64,000 nt of DNA from Nocardioides yefusunii (GCF_004014875.1 NZ_CP034929.1:1736001-1800000), one strand, 5' to 3'. Shown: positions 14,324 to 23,018, counted from the first letter of the stretch. Made by a program: numbers and translations. The notes: generated by a model from the letters alone, not told the origin.

Positions 14324-15540
14324 AACTGCGCGCTGGAGAGCCCGAGCACTCGACGAGCGACGATCAACTGCTGGATCTGTTGGGTGCCCTCGAAGATGTC
14401 GAGGATCTTGGAGTCGCGCGACCACTTCTCCAGGAGTTCGGACTCGGAGTAGCCCAGCGTTCCTGCGAGTTCGACACAACCGAGGGTGACGGCCGATCCC
14501 GCACGTCCGGCCTTGGCCTTCGACATGGACGCCTCGAGCGAGTTCGGCTTCTTGTTGTCCGCCATCCACGCAGCCTGCATGGTGAGCAGTCGGGCACCTT
14601 CCCAGTCGGCCTCCAATTCGAGGAACTTCGCAGCGGCAGCAGACTGCGTGAGGGCGGGACGGTCGTAATCGATGACGATCCCGGCCTTCTCCAACAGGTC
14701 GCGGGTGAGGTCGAGGGAGGCTCGCGCGACACCGATCGCCATGGCGGCGACCAGCGGGCGGGTGTTGTCGAAGGTCGCCATCGCGCCTCCGAAACCGGCC
14801 TTGACGTCGATCTCCGGCGATCCCAGCAGGTTCTCGGCCGGGACCCGGCAGTCGGTGAAGGTGATGACGGCCGTGTCGGAGGCTCGGATGCCGAGCTTGT
14901 GCTCGAGGCGTTCGACCTTGAGGCCGGGTGTCCCCTTCTCGACGACGAAGGACTTGATCGCCGCGCGCCCTGCGCTCTTGTCCAAGGTGGCCCACACGAC
15001 GACGGCGTCGGAGCGTTCTCCGGAGGTGACGAAGATCTTCTCGCCGTTGATGACGTAGTGGTCGCCGTCCTTGACCGCCGTGGTGGTCAGCGCTGCGGAG
15101 TCCGACCCCATCGAGGGTTCGGTGATCGCCATCGAGGCCCACACGCCGGCGAACCGCTTCTGCTGCTCGGGGCTGGCAACCGAGGCGATCGCGGCGTTGC
15201 CCAGACCCTGACGCGGCATCGAGAGCAGCAGGCCACCGTCGCCCCAGCACATCTCGGCCACCGACAGGATGGAGGCGAGGTTGGCGCCGTTGCGGACCTT
15301 CGAGGGGTCAGCGACCTTCTTGGTGCCGAGCTCGGTGCTCATGGACGTGGCGCCGGCACCCTCAGCGGTCCCGGAGTCCGAGAGCCCGTCGATGAGCGCG
15401 GCGAGCATGTCGAGCTCCTTGGGGTACGCGTGCTCGGCGGAGTCGTACTTGCGGGAGATCGGGCGGAGCATGTTCATCGCGACCTGATGGGCCTGGTCGA
15501 CCAGGGCGCGGTGCTTCCTGGGAGTCTCGAGATTGATCAT
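14317..15540 (-). CDS. Acyl-CoA dehydrogenase family protein
   Basis: A 407-aa FAD-dependent acyl-CoA dehydrogenase. The middle beta domain has AITEPSMGSDSAAL (flavin/substrate binding) and YVINGEKIFVTSG. The C-terminal helical domain ends with LDIFEGTQQIQQLIVARRVL, where the Glu is the usual catalytic base. ATG 15540 lies 16 bases after the stop of the upstream acyl-CoA dehydrogenase; longer in-frame starts would lie inside that gene. The two genes form an operon and their products may act as a pair, as known for FadE heteromers in actinobacteria. The acyl substrate is unknown. Confidence 0.92.
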   Translation of the reverse strand: MINLETPRKHRALVDQAHQVAMNMLRPISRKYDSAEHAYPKELDMLAALIDGLSDSGTAEGAGATSMSTELGTKKVADPSKVRNGANLASILSVAEMCWGDGGLLLSMPRQGLGNAAIASVASPEQQKRFAGVWASMAITEPSMGSDSAALTTTAVKDGDHYVINGEKIFVTSGERSDAVVVWATLDKSAGRAAIKSFVVEKGTPGLKVERLEHKLGIRASDTAVITFTDCRVPAENLLGSPEIDVKAGFGGAMATFDNTRPLVAAMAIGVARASLDLTRDLLEKAGIVIDYDRPALTQSAAAAKFLELEADWEGARLLTMQAAWMADNKKPNSLEASMSKAKAGRAGSAVTLGCVELAGTLGYSESELLEKWSRDSKILDIFEGTQQIQQLIVARRVLGLSSAQLK

Positions 15541-15556
15541 GTGACGTGTCCCGTCC

Positions 15557-16909
15557 TCAGACGAGAACGCCTCCTTCCATGACTCCGACGGCCCGCAGGT
15601 CGCGGTACCACCGTTCGACGGGGTGTTCTTTGACGAAGCCGTGGCCACCGAGCAGCTGGACGCCGTCGAGGCCGATCTTCATGCCCTTCTCGGCACAGGC
15701 GCGGCGCGCGAGGGCGGCCTCACGGGCGAACTCCTCGCCCGCGGCGGCGCGGGACGCAGCCCGCCACGTCAGCAGGCGCATCGCCTGCAGTTCGATGGCG
15801 ATGTCGGCGACCATGAACGCGACCGATTGACGGTGCGCGATGGGCTCACCGAACGCCTCGCGCTCCTTGACGTACACCGTGACGTAGTCGAGGACGGCCT
15901 GGGCCGTGCCGACGGCGAGGGCACACCAGCCGATCCGGGAGAGCCGGACCGCCTCGGTGTAGGCAGCGGCGTCGGTGTCGCCGAGGAGTTCGGCCGAAGC
16001 GGCGTCGAAGGTCACCTTCGCCATGCCGGCGGCGCGCACACCCATCGACGGGTCGGCCTCGACCTGGATCGTCGTCGGGTCAGAGGGAACCAGGAAGAGG
16101 GCTGGGCGTCCGTCCAGGAGCGCACCGACGACGAAGAGTTCGCACTCGTCGCCCCGGACGACGGCCGACTTGGTGCCGCTGAGGGTGTAGCCGCTGTCCG
16201 CGCGCGTTGCGACGGTGCTCGGGGAGAGGGCGTCGAAGAGGACGGTCGGTTCACTCAGGGCGAGGGCCGCCACCGGAGGGGTGGGGCCGGCGAAGGCGGG
16301 CAGGTAGGTCTGCTGCTGGCCGTCGTCACCCCACAGCGAGATCGCTGTGGCGACAGCACCGGAGGCCAGGGTCGCCACCGCGATGCCCATGTCCCCCTTC
16401 GCGAGGGCTTCGGCGACCAGGGTGGTGGCGACCGCGGTACGTTCGTCGCTGATCCCGCCGAGTTTCTCCGGGACTCCGAGCACCGGGAGCCCGAGCTCGA
16501 TGCCCGCCGCCAGCACGTCGTCGGGAGTGGCGCAGGCGTCGTCGGCGGCGGAGGCTGCGGGACGCACCACCTCGGCGGCCAGCTGGCCGACGACGTCGAC
16601 GAGCATCTGCTCGTCCTCGGTGGGCGTGAGATCGAAAAGGCCGCTGCTGGTCGCGGTGGCGCTGCGCACGCCCGGTGCGGAGCTCTTCTTCTTCGCGAAC
16701 GCACGTCCGGCGGCGGCTGCGGTCCGGAAACCGCCGCGCGTGGTGGTGTAGACGAGGTGCTCGGTCTGCTTGCGCAGGCCGGTCTTGTCGAGGAGGTCGC
16801 TCTGCGCGAGCTTGTTCAGCGCCGCGACCGCGTAGCCGATCGGTGCTCGGGTCTCGGACGTGGCCACGCCGTGGCGGCTGGCGGACGCCCGCTGTGATGA
16901 GAACAACAT
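15557..16909 (-). CDS. Acyl-CoA dehydrogenase family protein
   Basis: A 450-aa acyl-CoA dehydrogenase-like protein with about 90 extra N-terminal residues (basic, KKKSSAPG at about 75) before the helical domain. It has DVVGQLAAEVVRPAAS, a divergent flavin segment (ALALSEPTVLFDAL) and the C-terminal LLGGHGFVKEHPVERWYRD. A Glu in GVMEGG may be the catalytic base. It differs clearly from its partner downstream, which suggests a heteromeric enzyme. ATG 16909 follows a -10-like TACAGT by 7 bases, and that box is covered by a 17-bp palindrome. Regulation by a repressor is therefore likely. Confidence 0.9.
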   Translation of the reverse strand: MLFSSQRASASRHGVATSETRAPIGYAVAALNKLAQSDLLDKTGLRKQTEHLVYTTTRGGFRTAAAAGRAFAKKKSSAPGVRSATATSSGLFDLTPTEDEQMLVDVVGQLAAEVVRPAASAADDACATPDDVLAAGIELGLPVLGVPEKLGGISDERTAVATTLVAEALAKGDMGIAVATLASGAVATAISLWGDDGQQQTYLPAFAGPTPPVAALALSEPTVLFDALSPSTVATRADSGYTLSGTKSAVVRGDECELFVVGALLDGRPALFLVPSDPTTIQVEADPSMGVRAAGMAKVTFDAASAELLGDTDAAAYTEAVRLSRIGWCALAVGTAQAVLDYVTVYVKEREAFGEPIAHRQSVAFMVADIAIELQAMRLLTWRAASRAAAGEEFAREAALARRACAEKGMKIGLDGVQLLGGHGFVKEHPVERWYRDLRAVGVMEGGVLV

Positions 16910-16916
16910 GGGCGGG

Positions 16917-16935
16917 ACTGTAACTAGGAGTTACA
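16917..16935 (-). promoter_or_regulatory. Operator palindrome over the -10 box of the acyl-CoA dehydrogenase operon
   Basis: TGTAACT-AGG-AGTTACA (16919-16935) is a perfect 7+7 palindrome. On the minus strand its end overlaps TACAGT (16917-16922), which lies 7 bases before the ATG at 16909. A dimeric TetR- or MarR-like repressor bound here would block the promoter. The protein itself is not in the window. Confidence 0.6.
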
Positions 16936-17016
16936 CACGGCGCCACCCCCTCGGCGGCGTGTCGGCGGAGCTGCACCGCGCGTATCACCGGAGTCGGGGA
17001 TGCGGGGAGTACGCCA

Positions 17017-17022
17017 TAGACT
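17017..17022 (+). promoter_or_regulatory. -10 box, leaderless promoter of def
   Basis: TAGACT ends 7 bases before ATG 17030. Confidence 0.45.
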
Positions 17023-17029
17023 CAGGCGC

Positions 17030-17614
17030 ATGAGTGAGCACGTCAACGCCCCCCACGGTCCGCTTCCCACCGGAGGCTCGGTCCGCCCGATCACGCGCTG
17101 GGGCGAGGACGTCATGCACCGTCCCCAGGCGAAGGTCGAGGTCTTCGACGACGCGCTGCGTGCACTGGCTGCCGACATGGTCGCCACCATGGAGGCCGCC
17201 GAGGGTGTCGGCCTGGCTGCGTGCCAGATCGGCGAGGACGTCGCGATGTTCGTCTTCGACTGCCCCGACGCCGAAGGCGTCCACACCGTCGGCGTGGTCT
17301 GCAACCCCGTCCTGACCCTGCCCGAGAAGCGCAAGCAGCGCCTCGACAAGGACGAGGAAGGGTGCCTCTCGTTCCCCGGTGCCTTCGTCGACTGCGAGCG
17401 TCCCGACTGGGCTGCTGTCGACGGTGTCGGTCTGGACGGCGAGCCGGTCCACTTCGAGGGCGACGGCCTCCTGGCCCGCTGCCTGCAGCACGAGACCGAC
17501 CACACCGTCGGCACCGTCTTCGGCGACCACCTCGACGACAAGATGCGCAAGAAGCTCGACAAGAAGCACGTCAAGGCACGCCGCCACTACCCGGTGGGTT
17601 GGCCGGCCGTCTGA
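17030..17614 (+). CDS. def: Peptide deformylase
   Basis: A 194-aa metalloenzyme that removes the N-formyl group from new proteins. All three motifs are present: GVGLAACQIG (motif I), EGCLSFPG with the metal-binding Cys (motif II), and QHETDH, the HExxH-type motif III (H-E-T-D-H). The C-terminus is Lys-rich (DDKMRKKLDKKHVKARR). ATG 17030 is chosen from the -10 box; an upstream GTG at 17000 would put the promoter inside the gene. The 3' end is followed by a long hairpin of the repeat family described separately. Confidence 0.95.
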   Translation: MSEHVNAPHGPLPTGGSVRPITRWGEDVMHRPQAKVEVFDDALRALAADMVATMEAAEGVGLAACQIGEDVAMFVFDCPDAEGVHTVGVVCNPVLTLPEKRKQRLDKDEEGCLSFPGAFVDCERPDWAAVDGVGLDGEPVHFEGDGLLARCLQHETDHTVGTVFGDHLDDKMRKKLDKKHVKARRHYPVGWPAV

Positions 17615-17634
17615 TCCCCGACGCCTCACAGCCG

Positions 17635-17695
17635 CAGACCCCACCGGTTCGGGTCGTCATTCGTCCTCGAATGCGACTCGAACCGGTGGGGTCTG
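17635..17695. repeat. Long hairpin repeat, copy 1 (ACCCCACCGGT family), probable terminator
   Basis: The outer arms CAGACCCCACCGGTTCG and CGAACCGGTGGGGTCTG are perfect over 17 bp. The inner part pairs further (GTCGTCATTCG with CGAATGCGAC, one bulge), leaving a TCCT loop. It lies between convergent def and the SpoU methyltransferase gene. A second element with the same ACCCCACCGGT head is at 35815-35869. Confidence 0.85.
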
Positions 17696-17715
17696 GCGTT
17701 GCGGCGTAGTTCGTC

Positions 17716-18519
17716 TCAGCGACGGGCGGCGACGTAGCAGGCCACCGCGGACGCGGCTGCGACGTTGAGGGAGTCGATGCCCTCAGCCATCGGGATGATC
17801 GCGCGCTTGTCGGCCGACCGCTGCCAGCGTTCGGAGATGCCCGGGCCCTCGGAGCCCAGGACGAGCGCAACCTTGTCGACGCCGGCGACGGCTTCCTCGA
17901 TCGGGGTGGCGTCGTCGGCCAACGTGAGCGCGATCGTGGTGAACCCGGCCTCCGACAGGTGCGGCATCGCGTCGTACCAGTCCTCGATCCGGGCCCACGG
18001 CATGGTGAAGACAGCCCCCATCGCGACCTTGATCGAACGACGGTAGAGCGGGTCGGCGCAGCGCGGCGACAGCAGGACGGCGTCGAAGCCCATCGCGGCG
18101 CCGGAGCGGAAGATCGCCCCGACGTTGGTGTGGTCGACGACGTCCTCGAGCACCAGCACCGAGCGGGCGTTCTGGATCACCTCGGCCACCGGCGGGGTGG
18201 GGATGCGGTGCAGCGAGGCCAGGGCGCCACGGTGGACGTGGAACCCGGTGACCTCTTCGGCGAGTTCTTCGCTGAGGACGTAGCAGGGGGCGTCGGTGGT
18301 GTGGAGGACGTCCTTCAGGCCTTCGATCCACCGCGGGGCCATCAGGAACGAGCGCGGCGCGTGGCCGGACTCCACGGCACGACGCACCACCTTCTCGCCC
18401 TCGGCGAGGAAGAGGCCGTGCTCGGACTCCAGCGACTTGCGCAGCTGGACGTCACGCAGGTCGCGGTAGTCGCCCAGGCGCGGGTCGCCGGCGTCGGTGA
18501 TCTCGATCAGGGTCGCCAT
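17716..18519 (-). CDS. TrmH/SpoU family RNA 2'-O-methyltransferase
   Basis: A 267-aa SPOUT methyltransferase that methylates ribose 2'-OH in tRNA or rRNA. An N-terminal substrate-binding domain (LFLAEGEKVVRRAVESG) precedes the knotted catalytic domain: motif 1 HTNVGAIFRSGAAMG (catalytic Asn and Arg), motif 2 LVLGSEGPGI, motif 3 IPMAEGIDSLNVAAASAV. The target nucleotide cannot be told from sequence. ATG 18519 has a GGAGG Shine-Dalgarno and follows the siroheme synthase stop by 1 base, so the two are co-transcribed. Confidence 0.93.
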   Translation of the reverse strand: MATLIEITDAGDPRLGDYRDLRDVQLRKSLESEHGLFLAEGEKVVRRAVESGHAPRSFLMAPRWIEGLKDVLHTTDAPCYVLSEELAEEVTGFHVHRGALASLHRIPTPPVAEVIQNARSVLVLEDVVDHTNVGAIFRSGAAMGFDAVLLSPRCADPLYRRSIKVAMGAVFTMPWARIEDWYDAMPHLSEAGFTTIALTLADDATPIEEAVAGVDKVALVLGSEGPGISERWQRSADKRAIIPMAEGIDSLNVAAASAVACYVAARR

Positions 18520-18520
18520 C

Positions 18521-19783
18521 TCAGGCCTCCTCGGACGTCAGCGCGACGCCGGCACCGGCAGGCACTGCGTCGTAGCGCTCGGGGTGGGCCACGGCGACGA
18601 CGTCACCGATGACGATGATCGCGGGCGGGCGGACGCCCTCAGCCTCGATCGTCTCCTCCAGGCTCGCCAAGGTGCAGAGCACCTGACGTTCGGTCGGCAT
18701 CGAGCCGTCCAGGATCACGGCGACCGGGGTGCTCCCGGCCCGACCGTGACGCTGCAGTTCGGCGGCGATCGCGGCGGCGTTCTCGACGCCCATCAGGATC
18801 ACCAGGGTGCCGCGCAGGCGGCCGAGCGCGGCGTAGTCCAGGAGGGAGTCCGGGTGGCCGGGCGGGATGTGGCCGCTCATGACGGTGAACTCGTGCGCGA
18901 CGCCACGGTGCGTGACCGGGATCTGCGCCAGACCGGGCACGGAGATCGAGGAGGTGAGACCGGGAACGACACTCACCGGCACACCGGCGGCGCGGCAGGC
19001 CTGGATCTCCTCGAAACCGCGACCGAAGACGAAGTTGTCGCCGCCCTTGAACCGGACGACGCGCTTGCCGGCGAGGGCGCGCTCGACGAGGACCTCGTTG
19101 ATCTGCTCCTGACGAGCGCTGCGCCCGCGCGGGAGCTTGGTGACGTCGATCAGTTCGACGTCGGCGTGCAGCTCGTCGAGGACGGAACGGGGTGCGAGAC
19201 GGTCGGCGACGACGACGTCGGCCGACGCCAACGCCTGACGGGCGGCGACGGTGAGCAGACCCGGGTCACCGGGGCCTCCGCCGACGAGCACGACGCCGGG
19301 GCTGTGGTCGAGGGCACCGGAGGCAGTGAGGACGCCTTCACGCAGTGCTTCGACGATGTCGTCGCGCAGGCGCGCGGACTGCCGCGGTTCGCGGGCGCCG
19401 AGCACCGCGACGGTCACCGAGCCGTGGCGTCCGACGGCGGGCGTCCAGGCGCTGGCGGCGGTGGCGTCGTCGCTGCGGACGCAGAAGATCCGGCGTTCCT
19501 CGGCTGCAGCGCCGACGCGGGCGTTGACCTCGGCGTCGTCGGTCGCGGCGATCACGTACCAGGCCTCGTCGAGGTCGGTCTCGGCGAAGCCACGCAGGGT
19601 GAGCGTGATCTCCTCGGCCATGCCTTCGATCGCGGGGGTGACCTCGGGGGCGACGACCTCCACCCGGGCACCGGCGTCGATGAGTGGGGGGATGCGGCGC
19701 TGGGCGACCGTACCGCCTCCGACGACCACGACGCGTCGGCCGGCGAGGCGCAGACCGGCGGGGTAAGGGGGGAAGTCGTTCAT
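18521..19783 (-). CDS. cobA: Siroheme synthase: precorrin-2 dehydrogenase + uroporphyrinogen-III C-methyltransferase
   Basis: A 420-aa bifunctional enzyme. Residues about 10-150 are an NAD-binding precorrin-2 oxidase/ferrochelatase-like domain (VVVVGGGTVAQRRI). Residues about 165-410 are a SAM-dependent uroporphyrinogen-III C-methyltransferase with VLVGGGPGDPGLLT, VVADRLAP, RFKGGDNFVFGRG and PGLTSSISVPGLAQIPVTHR. It supplies siroheme for sulfite/nitrite reductases and precorrin-2 for cobalamin. ATG 19783 has GGGGGAG 10 bases upstream. ATG 19792 in the same frame is too close to that site. cysG is an equally valid name for this fusion. Confidence 0.92.
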   Translation of the reverse strand: MNDFPPYPAGLRLAGRRVVVVGGGTVAQRRIPPLIDAGARVEVVAPEVTPAIEGMAEEITLTLRGFAETDLDEAWYVIAATDDAEVNARVGAAAEERRIFCVRSDDATAASAWTPAVGRHGSVTVAVLGAREPRQSARLRDDIVEALREGVLTASGALDHSPGVVLVGGGPGDPGLLTVAARQALASADVVVADRLAPRSVLDELHADVELIDVTKLPRGRSARQEQINEVLVERALAGKRVVRFKGGDNFVFGRGFEEIQACRAAGVPVSVVPGLTSSISVPGLAQIPVTHRGVAHEFTVMSGHIPPGHPDSLLDYAALGRLRGTLVILMGVENAAAIAAELQRHGRAGSTPVAVILDGSMPTERQVLCTLASLEETIEAEGVRPPAIIVIGDVVAVAHPERYDAVPAGAGVALTSEEA

Positions 19784-19854
19784 GCCGGCCATTCTCCCCC
19801 GGCCCCGCCGCCGGCGCTGCACCGTGCCCGGTTCGTGGGCCAGGTCACGGCCTC

Positions 19855-20487
19855 TCAGTGCCCCAGGCGTCCCAGGAGTTCGGCGAACGGAGTGGGTGCG
19901 TCGAACTCCTCCTCCACCGTGCGGGCCCGGCGCTCCACCTTCACCCCTCCTGCGGTGAGCAACGCTGCTGCCTCGCGTCCGGCGCGGTCTGCGCGCGCCT
20001 GGACCGAGCCGTCGGAGGCGGGCCCGAAGTCCTCACTCGCGGCGAAGACGCCCGTGGGGATGACGCTCGCCTTGAGGTAGGAGAACAGGGGGCGCAGCGC
20101 GTGCTCGAGGACCAACGAGTGACGTGCGGTCCCGGCGGTGGCGCCCATGAGGAGCGGCTTGCCGGCCAGCGCTTCCGGCGTCAGGACGTCGAAGAACGTC
20201 TTGAACAGGCCCGAGTACGACGCCGAGAAGACTGGCGTCACCGCGACGAGCACGTCGGACTCCTCCACCACCCGGATCGCGTCGGCCAGGTCACCGGCGG
20301 CGAAACCGGTGAGCAGGTTGTCGGCGAGGGCGTGCGCGAGTGGCCGGAGCTCGACGACCTGCACGGTCGGGTCGTGCCCCAGGTCCCTCAGCGCCCCGGT
20401 GACCGACGCGGCGAGCTGGTCGGCGAGGAGGCGGGTGGTCGACGGGCTGGAGAGGCCGGCGCTGAGCACGGCGATGCGGAAGGTCAT
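19855..20487 (-). CDS. NADPH-dependent FMN reductase (CE1759 type)
   Basis: A 210-aa flavodoxin-fold FMN reductase. The FMN phosphate loop is SAGLSSPSTTRLLAD near the N-terminus, and the second flavin loop is VAVTPVFSASYSGLFKTFFD. FMN reductases of this subgroup are coded next to LLM-type flavin monooxygenases, which is the case here (20548-21684). It would supply reduced FMN to that enzyme. Both are on the minus strand 60 bases apart. Confidence 0.9.
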   Translation of the reverse strand: MTFRIAVLSAGLSSPSTTRLLADQLAASVTGALRDLGHDPTVQVVELRPLAHALADNLLTGFAAGDLADAIRVVEESDVLVAVTPVFSASYSGLFKTFFDVLTPEALAGKPLLMGATAGTARHSLVLEHALRPLFSYLKASVIPTGVFAASEDFGPASDGSVQARADRAGREAAALLTAGGVKVERRARTVEEEFDAPTPFAELLGRLGH

Positions 20488-20547
20488 GGGGTCCTGCCTG
20501 GAGGTTCCGAGAGGTGAGTGATGGTGGCTGCGGTTCGCGGTGGACGC

Positions 20548-21684
20548 TCAGGCGGTGGGCGACTGGCCGGTGACGTCGTCGCCGGCCGCGTGCACCGTGG
20601 CGTCACGTCCGCCGCCCTGGGCCGCAACAAGCGAGGCGTGGGTGGGAGCGTCGGGGACGTCGGCGGGACGCATCTTCGCGAACTCCTCGCGCAGCACCGG
20701 GACGACCTCGCCGCCGAGGATGTCGAGCTGCTCCAGGACGGTCTTGAGCGGCAGTCCGGCGTGGTCCATCAGCCAGAGCTGACGCTGGTAGTCGCCGGCG
20801 TAGTCGCGGAAGCCGAGGGTCTTCTCGATCACCTGCTGCGGGGAGCCAACGCTGAGCGGGGTACCGGCCATGAAGTCCTCCAGCGACGGACCGTGTCCGT
20901 AGACGGGCGCGTTGTCGAAGTAGGGACGGAACTGGCTCACGGCGTCCTGGGAGTTCTTGGCCAGGAAAGCCTGTCCGCCGAGGCCGACGATCGCCTGGTG
21001 TGCCTTGCCGTGGCCGTAGTGCTCGAAGCGGCGACGGTAGAGGTTGATCATCTGCGCAGCGTGCGAAGCGGGCCAGAAGATGTGGTTGTGGAAGAAACCG
21101 TCGCCGTAGTACGCGGCCTGTTCGGCGATCTCGGGGCTGCGGATGGAGCCGTGCCACACGAACGGCGCGACACCGTCGAGCGGACGCGGGGTGGCGGTGA
21201 AGTTCTGCAGCGGCGTGCGGTGCTTGCCCTGCCAGTTCACGACGTCCTCACGCCACAGCTGGTGCAGCAGGGCGTAGTTCTCCACGGCCAGTTCGATGCC
21301 GTCGCGAATGTCCTTGCCGAACCAGGGATACACGGGGCCGGTGTTGCCACGACCGAGCATCAGGTCCATCCGTCCGTCGGCCAGGTGCTGCAGCTGGGCG
21401 TAGTCCTCCGCGATCCGCACCGGGTCGGTGGTGGTGATCAGGGTGGTCGAGGTGGAGAGCACGATGTTCTCGGTCTGTGCGGCGACGTAGGCCATCGTCG
21501 TGGTCGGCGACGACGCAGCGAACGGCGGGTTGTGGTGCTGGCCGAACGCCATCACGTCCAGGCCGACCTCCTCGGCGTGCTTGGCGATCGCCACGGTCGC
21601 CTTGATGCGCTCGTTCTCACTGGGCATGTGACCGGTCAGCGGGTCCCGGGTGACGTCACCGACGGTGAAGATTCCGAACTGCAT
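20548..21684 (-). CDS. LLM-class flavin-dependent oxidoreductase (CE1758 type)
   Basis: A 378-aa bacterial luciferase-like monooxygenase (TIM barrel, reduced FMN or F420). QFGIFTVGDVTRDP, GLDVMAFGQHHNPP, LGRGNTGPVYPWFGKD and FVWHGSIRSPEIAEQAAYYGDGFF are the conserved strands around the flavin. Its neighbour is the FMN reductase that probably feeds it, as in the CE1758-CE1759 pair of corynebacteria. The reaction is unknown. ATG 21684 has AGGAG 6 bases upstream. The last 20 residues are rich in Gly, Asp and Ala and probably flexible. Confidence 0.9.
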   Translation of the reverse strand: MQFGIFTVGDVTRDPLTGHMPSENERIKATVAIAKHAEEVGLDVMAFGQHHNPPFAASSPTTTMAYVAAQTENIVLSTSTTLITTTDPVRIAEDYAQLQHLADGRMDLMLGRGNTGPVYPWFGKDIRDGIELAVENYALLHQLWREDVVNWQGKHRTPLQNFTATPRPLDGVAPFVWHGSIRSPEIAEQAAYYGDGFFHNHIFWPASHAAQMINLYRRRFEHYGHGKAHQAIVGLGGQAFLAKNSQDAVSQFRPYFDNAPVYGHGPSLEDFMAGTPLSVGSPQQVIEKTLGFRDYAGDYQRQLWLMDHAGLPLKTVLEQLDILGGEVVPVLREEFAKMRPADVPDAPTHASLVAAQGGGRDATVHAAGDDVTGQSPTA

Positions 21685-21883
21685 CTGGGGCTCCTGAATT
21701 CCGAGTAGGTAGTTGAAAGCCGAATCACCATGCACAACAGGGACGTGCACGGAACTATTCCCCCGGTCCGGACCAGTCAGGGTTCACGTCGGGCCTCGCT
21801 CTCAGCATCACACCGCACCCCGCCTCGGACACGCTCACCGGACCACACCGGTCCCACAGTCCTCCCGGTGGCAGGATGACGCC

Positions 21884-22933
21884 ATGCAGCACGACGACAG
21901 GCAGCACGACGACAGGCAGCACGACGACACCCAGGCCGACGACAGGCAGCGCGACGCCACACCCCCTGAGTCCGCCGAGGCCACCGAGGACGTCCTGGGC
22001 GCGCCCTTCACCCGCGAGACCATCGATCTCGGCAGCGACCGCGAAGGCCCGGTGACCGCCACTCTGGTCAAGGCGCCCACCCACGGCCCCACCAATGCCG
22101 CCGTGCTCTACGTCCACGGGTTCTGCGACTACTTCTTCCAGAAGCACTTCGCCCAGTGGTGGACCGACCGCGGGTACACGTTCTACGCGATCGACCTGCG
22201 CAAGTACGGGCGTTCCCTGGCCGATCACCAGAGCCCGAACCACGTCGAGGACCTCTCGGAGCACTTCCCCGAGCTCGACGAGGCGTACCGACGCATCACC
22301 CAGCGCGACGGGCACGAGGCCGTCGTCGTCGCCGGACACTCCACCGGCGGCCTCATCGTGCCGCTGTGGCTGCACGAGCACCGCCCCGCCGTCGCCGGTG
22401 TCGTCCTCAACTCCCCCTGGCTCGACATGCAGGGCGGCTGGATCATGCGCAACCCCGCCACCGCACTGATCAAGCAGTGGGGCGCCCTGCGTCCGCGCGA
22501 CGTGCTGCCGCGTTCGGTCAGCGGCGTCTACGGGCGCAGCATCCACCGCTCGGTCCAGGGCGAGTGGGAGTTCAACACCGACTGGAAGCCGCTCGACTCG
22601 TTCCCGGCCCGCACCGGATGGCTCGCGGCGGTGCGCCGCGGACACGACCAGGTGCACACCGGGCTCGACGTCCGCGCCCCCGTGCTCGTGCTCTCCTCGT
22701 CCCGGTCCACCACCCCCGACGACGTCGACGAGGACGCGATGTCCACCGACACCGTCCTCGACGTCACCCAGATCCGCCGGTGGGCGACCAGCCTCGGTCC
22801 GCATGTCACCTCGGTCGCGATCGACGGCGCGATGCACGACATCGTGCTCTCGCGCGAACCGGTGCGGGACGCCGCGATGGACCAGATCGGGGCGTGGCTG
22901 CGCACCTACGTCGAGGACGCTGCCGCCACCTGA
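21884..22933 (+). CDS. Alpha/beta hydrolase with N-terminal QHDDR repeats
   Basis: A 349-aa alpha/beta hydrolase. After a hydrophilic N-terminus made of QHDDR-like pentapeptides, the fold starts with VLYVHGFCDYFFQKHF. The nucleophile elbow is AGHSTGGLI (Ser), and the catalytic His is in IDGAMHDIVLS. It resembles monoacylglycerol lipase/lysophospholipase-like enzymes. There is no signal peptide, so it is probably cytoplasmic. ATG 21884 follows CAGGAT by 6 bases, consistent with a leaderless start. The frame extends upstream without a stop but into the divergent promoter region. Confidence 0.85.
   Translation: MQHDDRQHDDRQHDDTQADDRQRDATPPESAEATEDVLGAPFTRETIDLGSDREGPVTATLVKAPTHGPTNAAVLYVHGFCDYFFQKHFAQWWTDRGYTFYAIDLRKYGRSLADHQSPNHVEDLSEHFPELDEAYRRITQRDGHEAVVVAGHSTGGLIVPLWLHEHRPAVAGVVLNSPWLDMQGGWIMRNPATALIKQWGALRPRDVLPRSVSGVYGRSIHRSVQGEWEFNTDWKPLDSFPARTGWLAAVRRGHDQVHTGLDVRAPVLVLSSSRSTTPDDVDEDAMSTDTVLDVTQIRRWATSLGPHVTSVAIDGAMHDIVLSREPVRDAAMDQIGAWLRTYVEDAAAT
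21887..21946 (+). repeat. 15-bp coding tandem repeat (QHDDR)
   Basis: CAGCACGACGACAGG is repeated four times with few changes directly after the start codon of the hydrolase. It encodes QHDDR, QHDDR, QHDDT, QADDR and then a decayed fifth unit (QRDAT). Confidence 0.9.
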
Positions 22934-22950
22934 CCTCCGAGGACCAGCGC

Positions 22951-22984
22951 AACGGCCCGACACCCACGCGGGTGTCGGGCCGTT
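22951..22984. terminator. Bidirectional terminator
   Basis: A perfect 15-bp stem, AACGGCCCGACACCC with GGGTGTCGGGCCGTT, loop ACGC, between the convergent hydrolase and TauE genes. Confidence 0.85.
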
Positions 22985-23018
22985 CACGCGCCGGGTGATC
23001 CGTCGACCGGAAGCCTGC

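Noticed and set aside
18521..19860. Cobalamin or SAM riboswitch near the siroheme synthase
   Set aside because: The leader before ATG 19783 is too short and shows no conserved riboswitch core.
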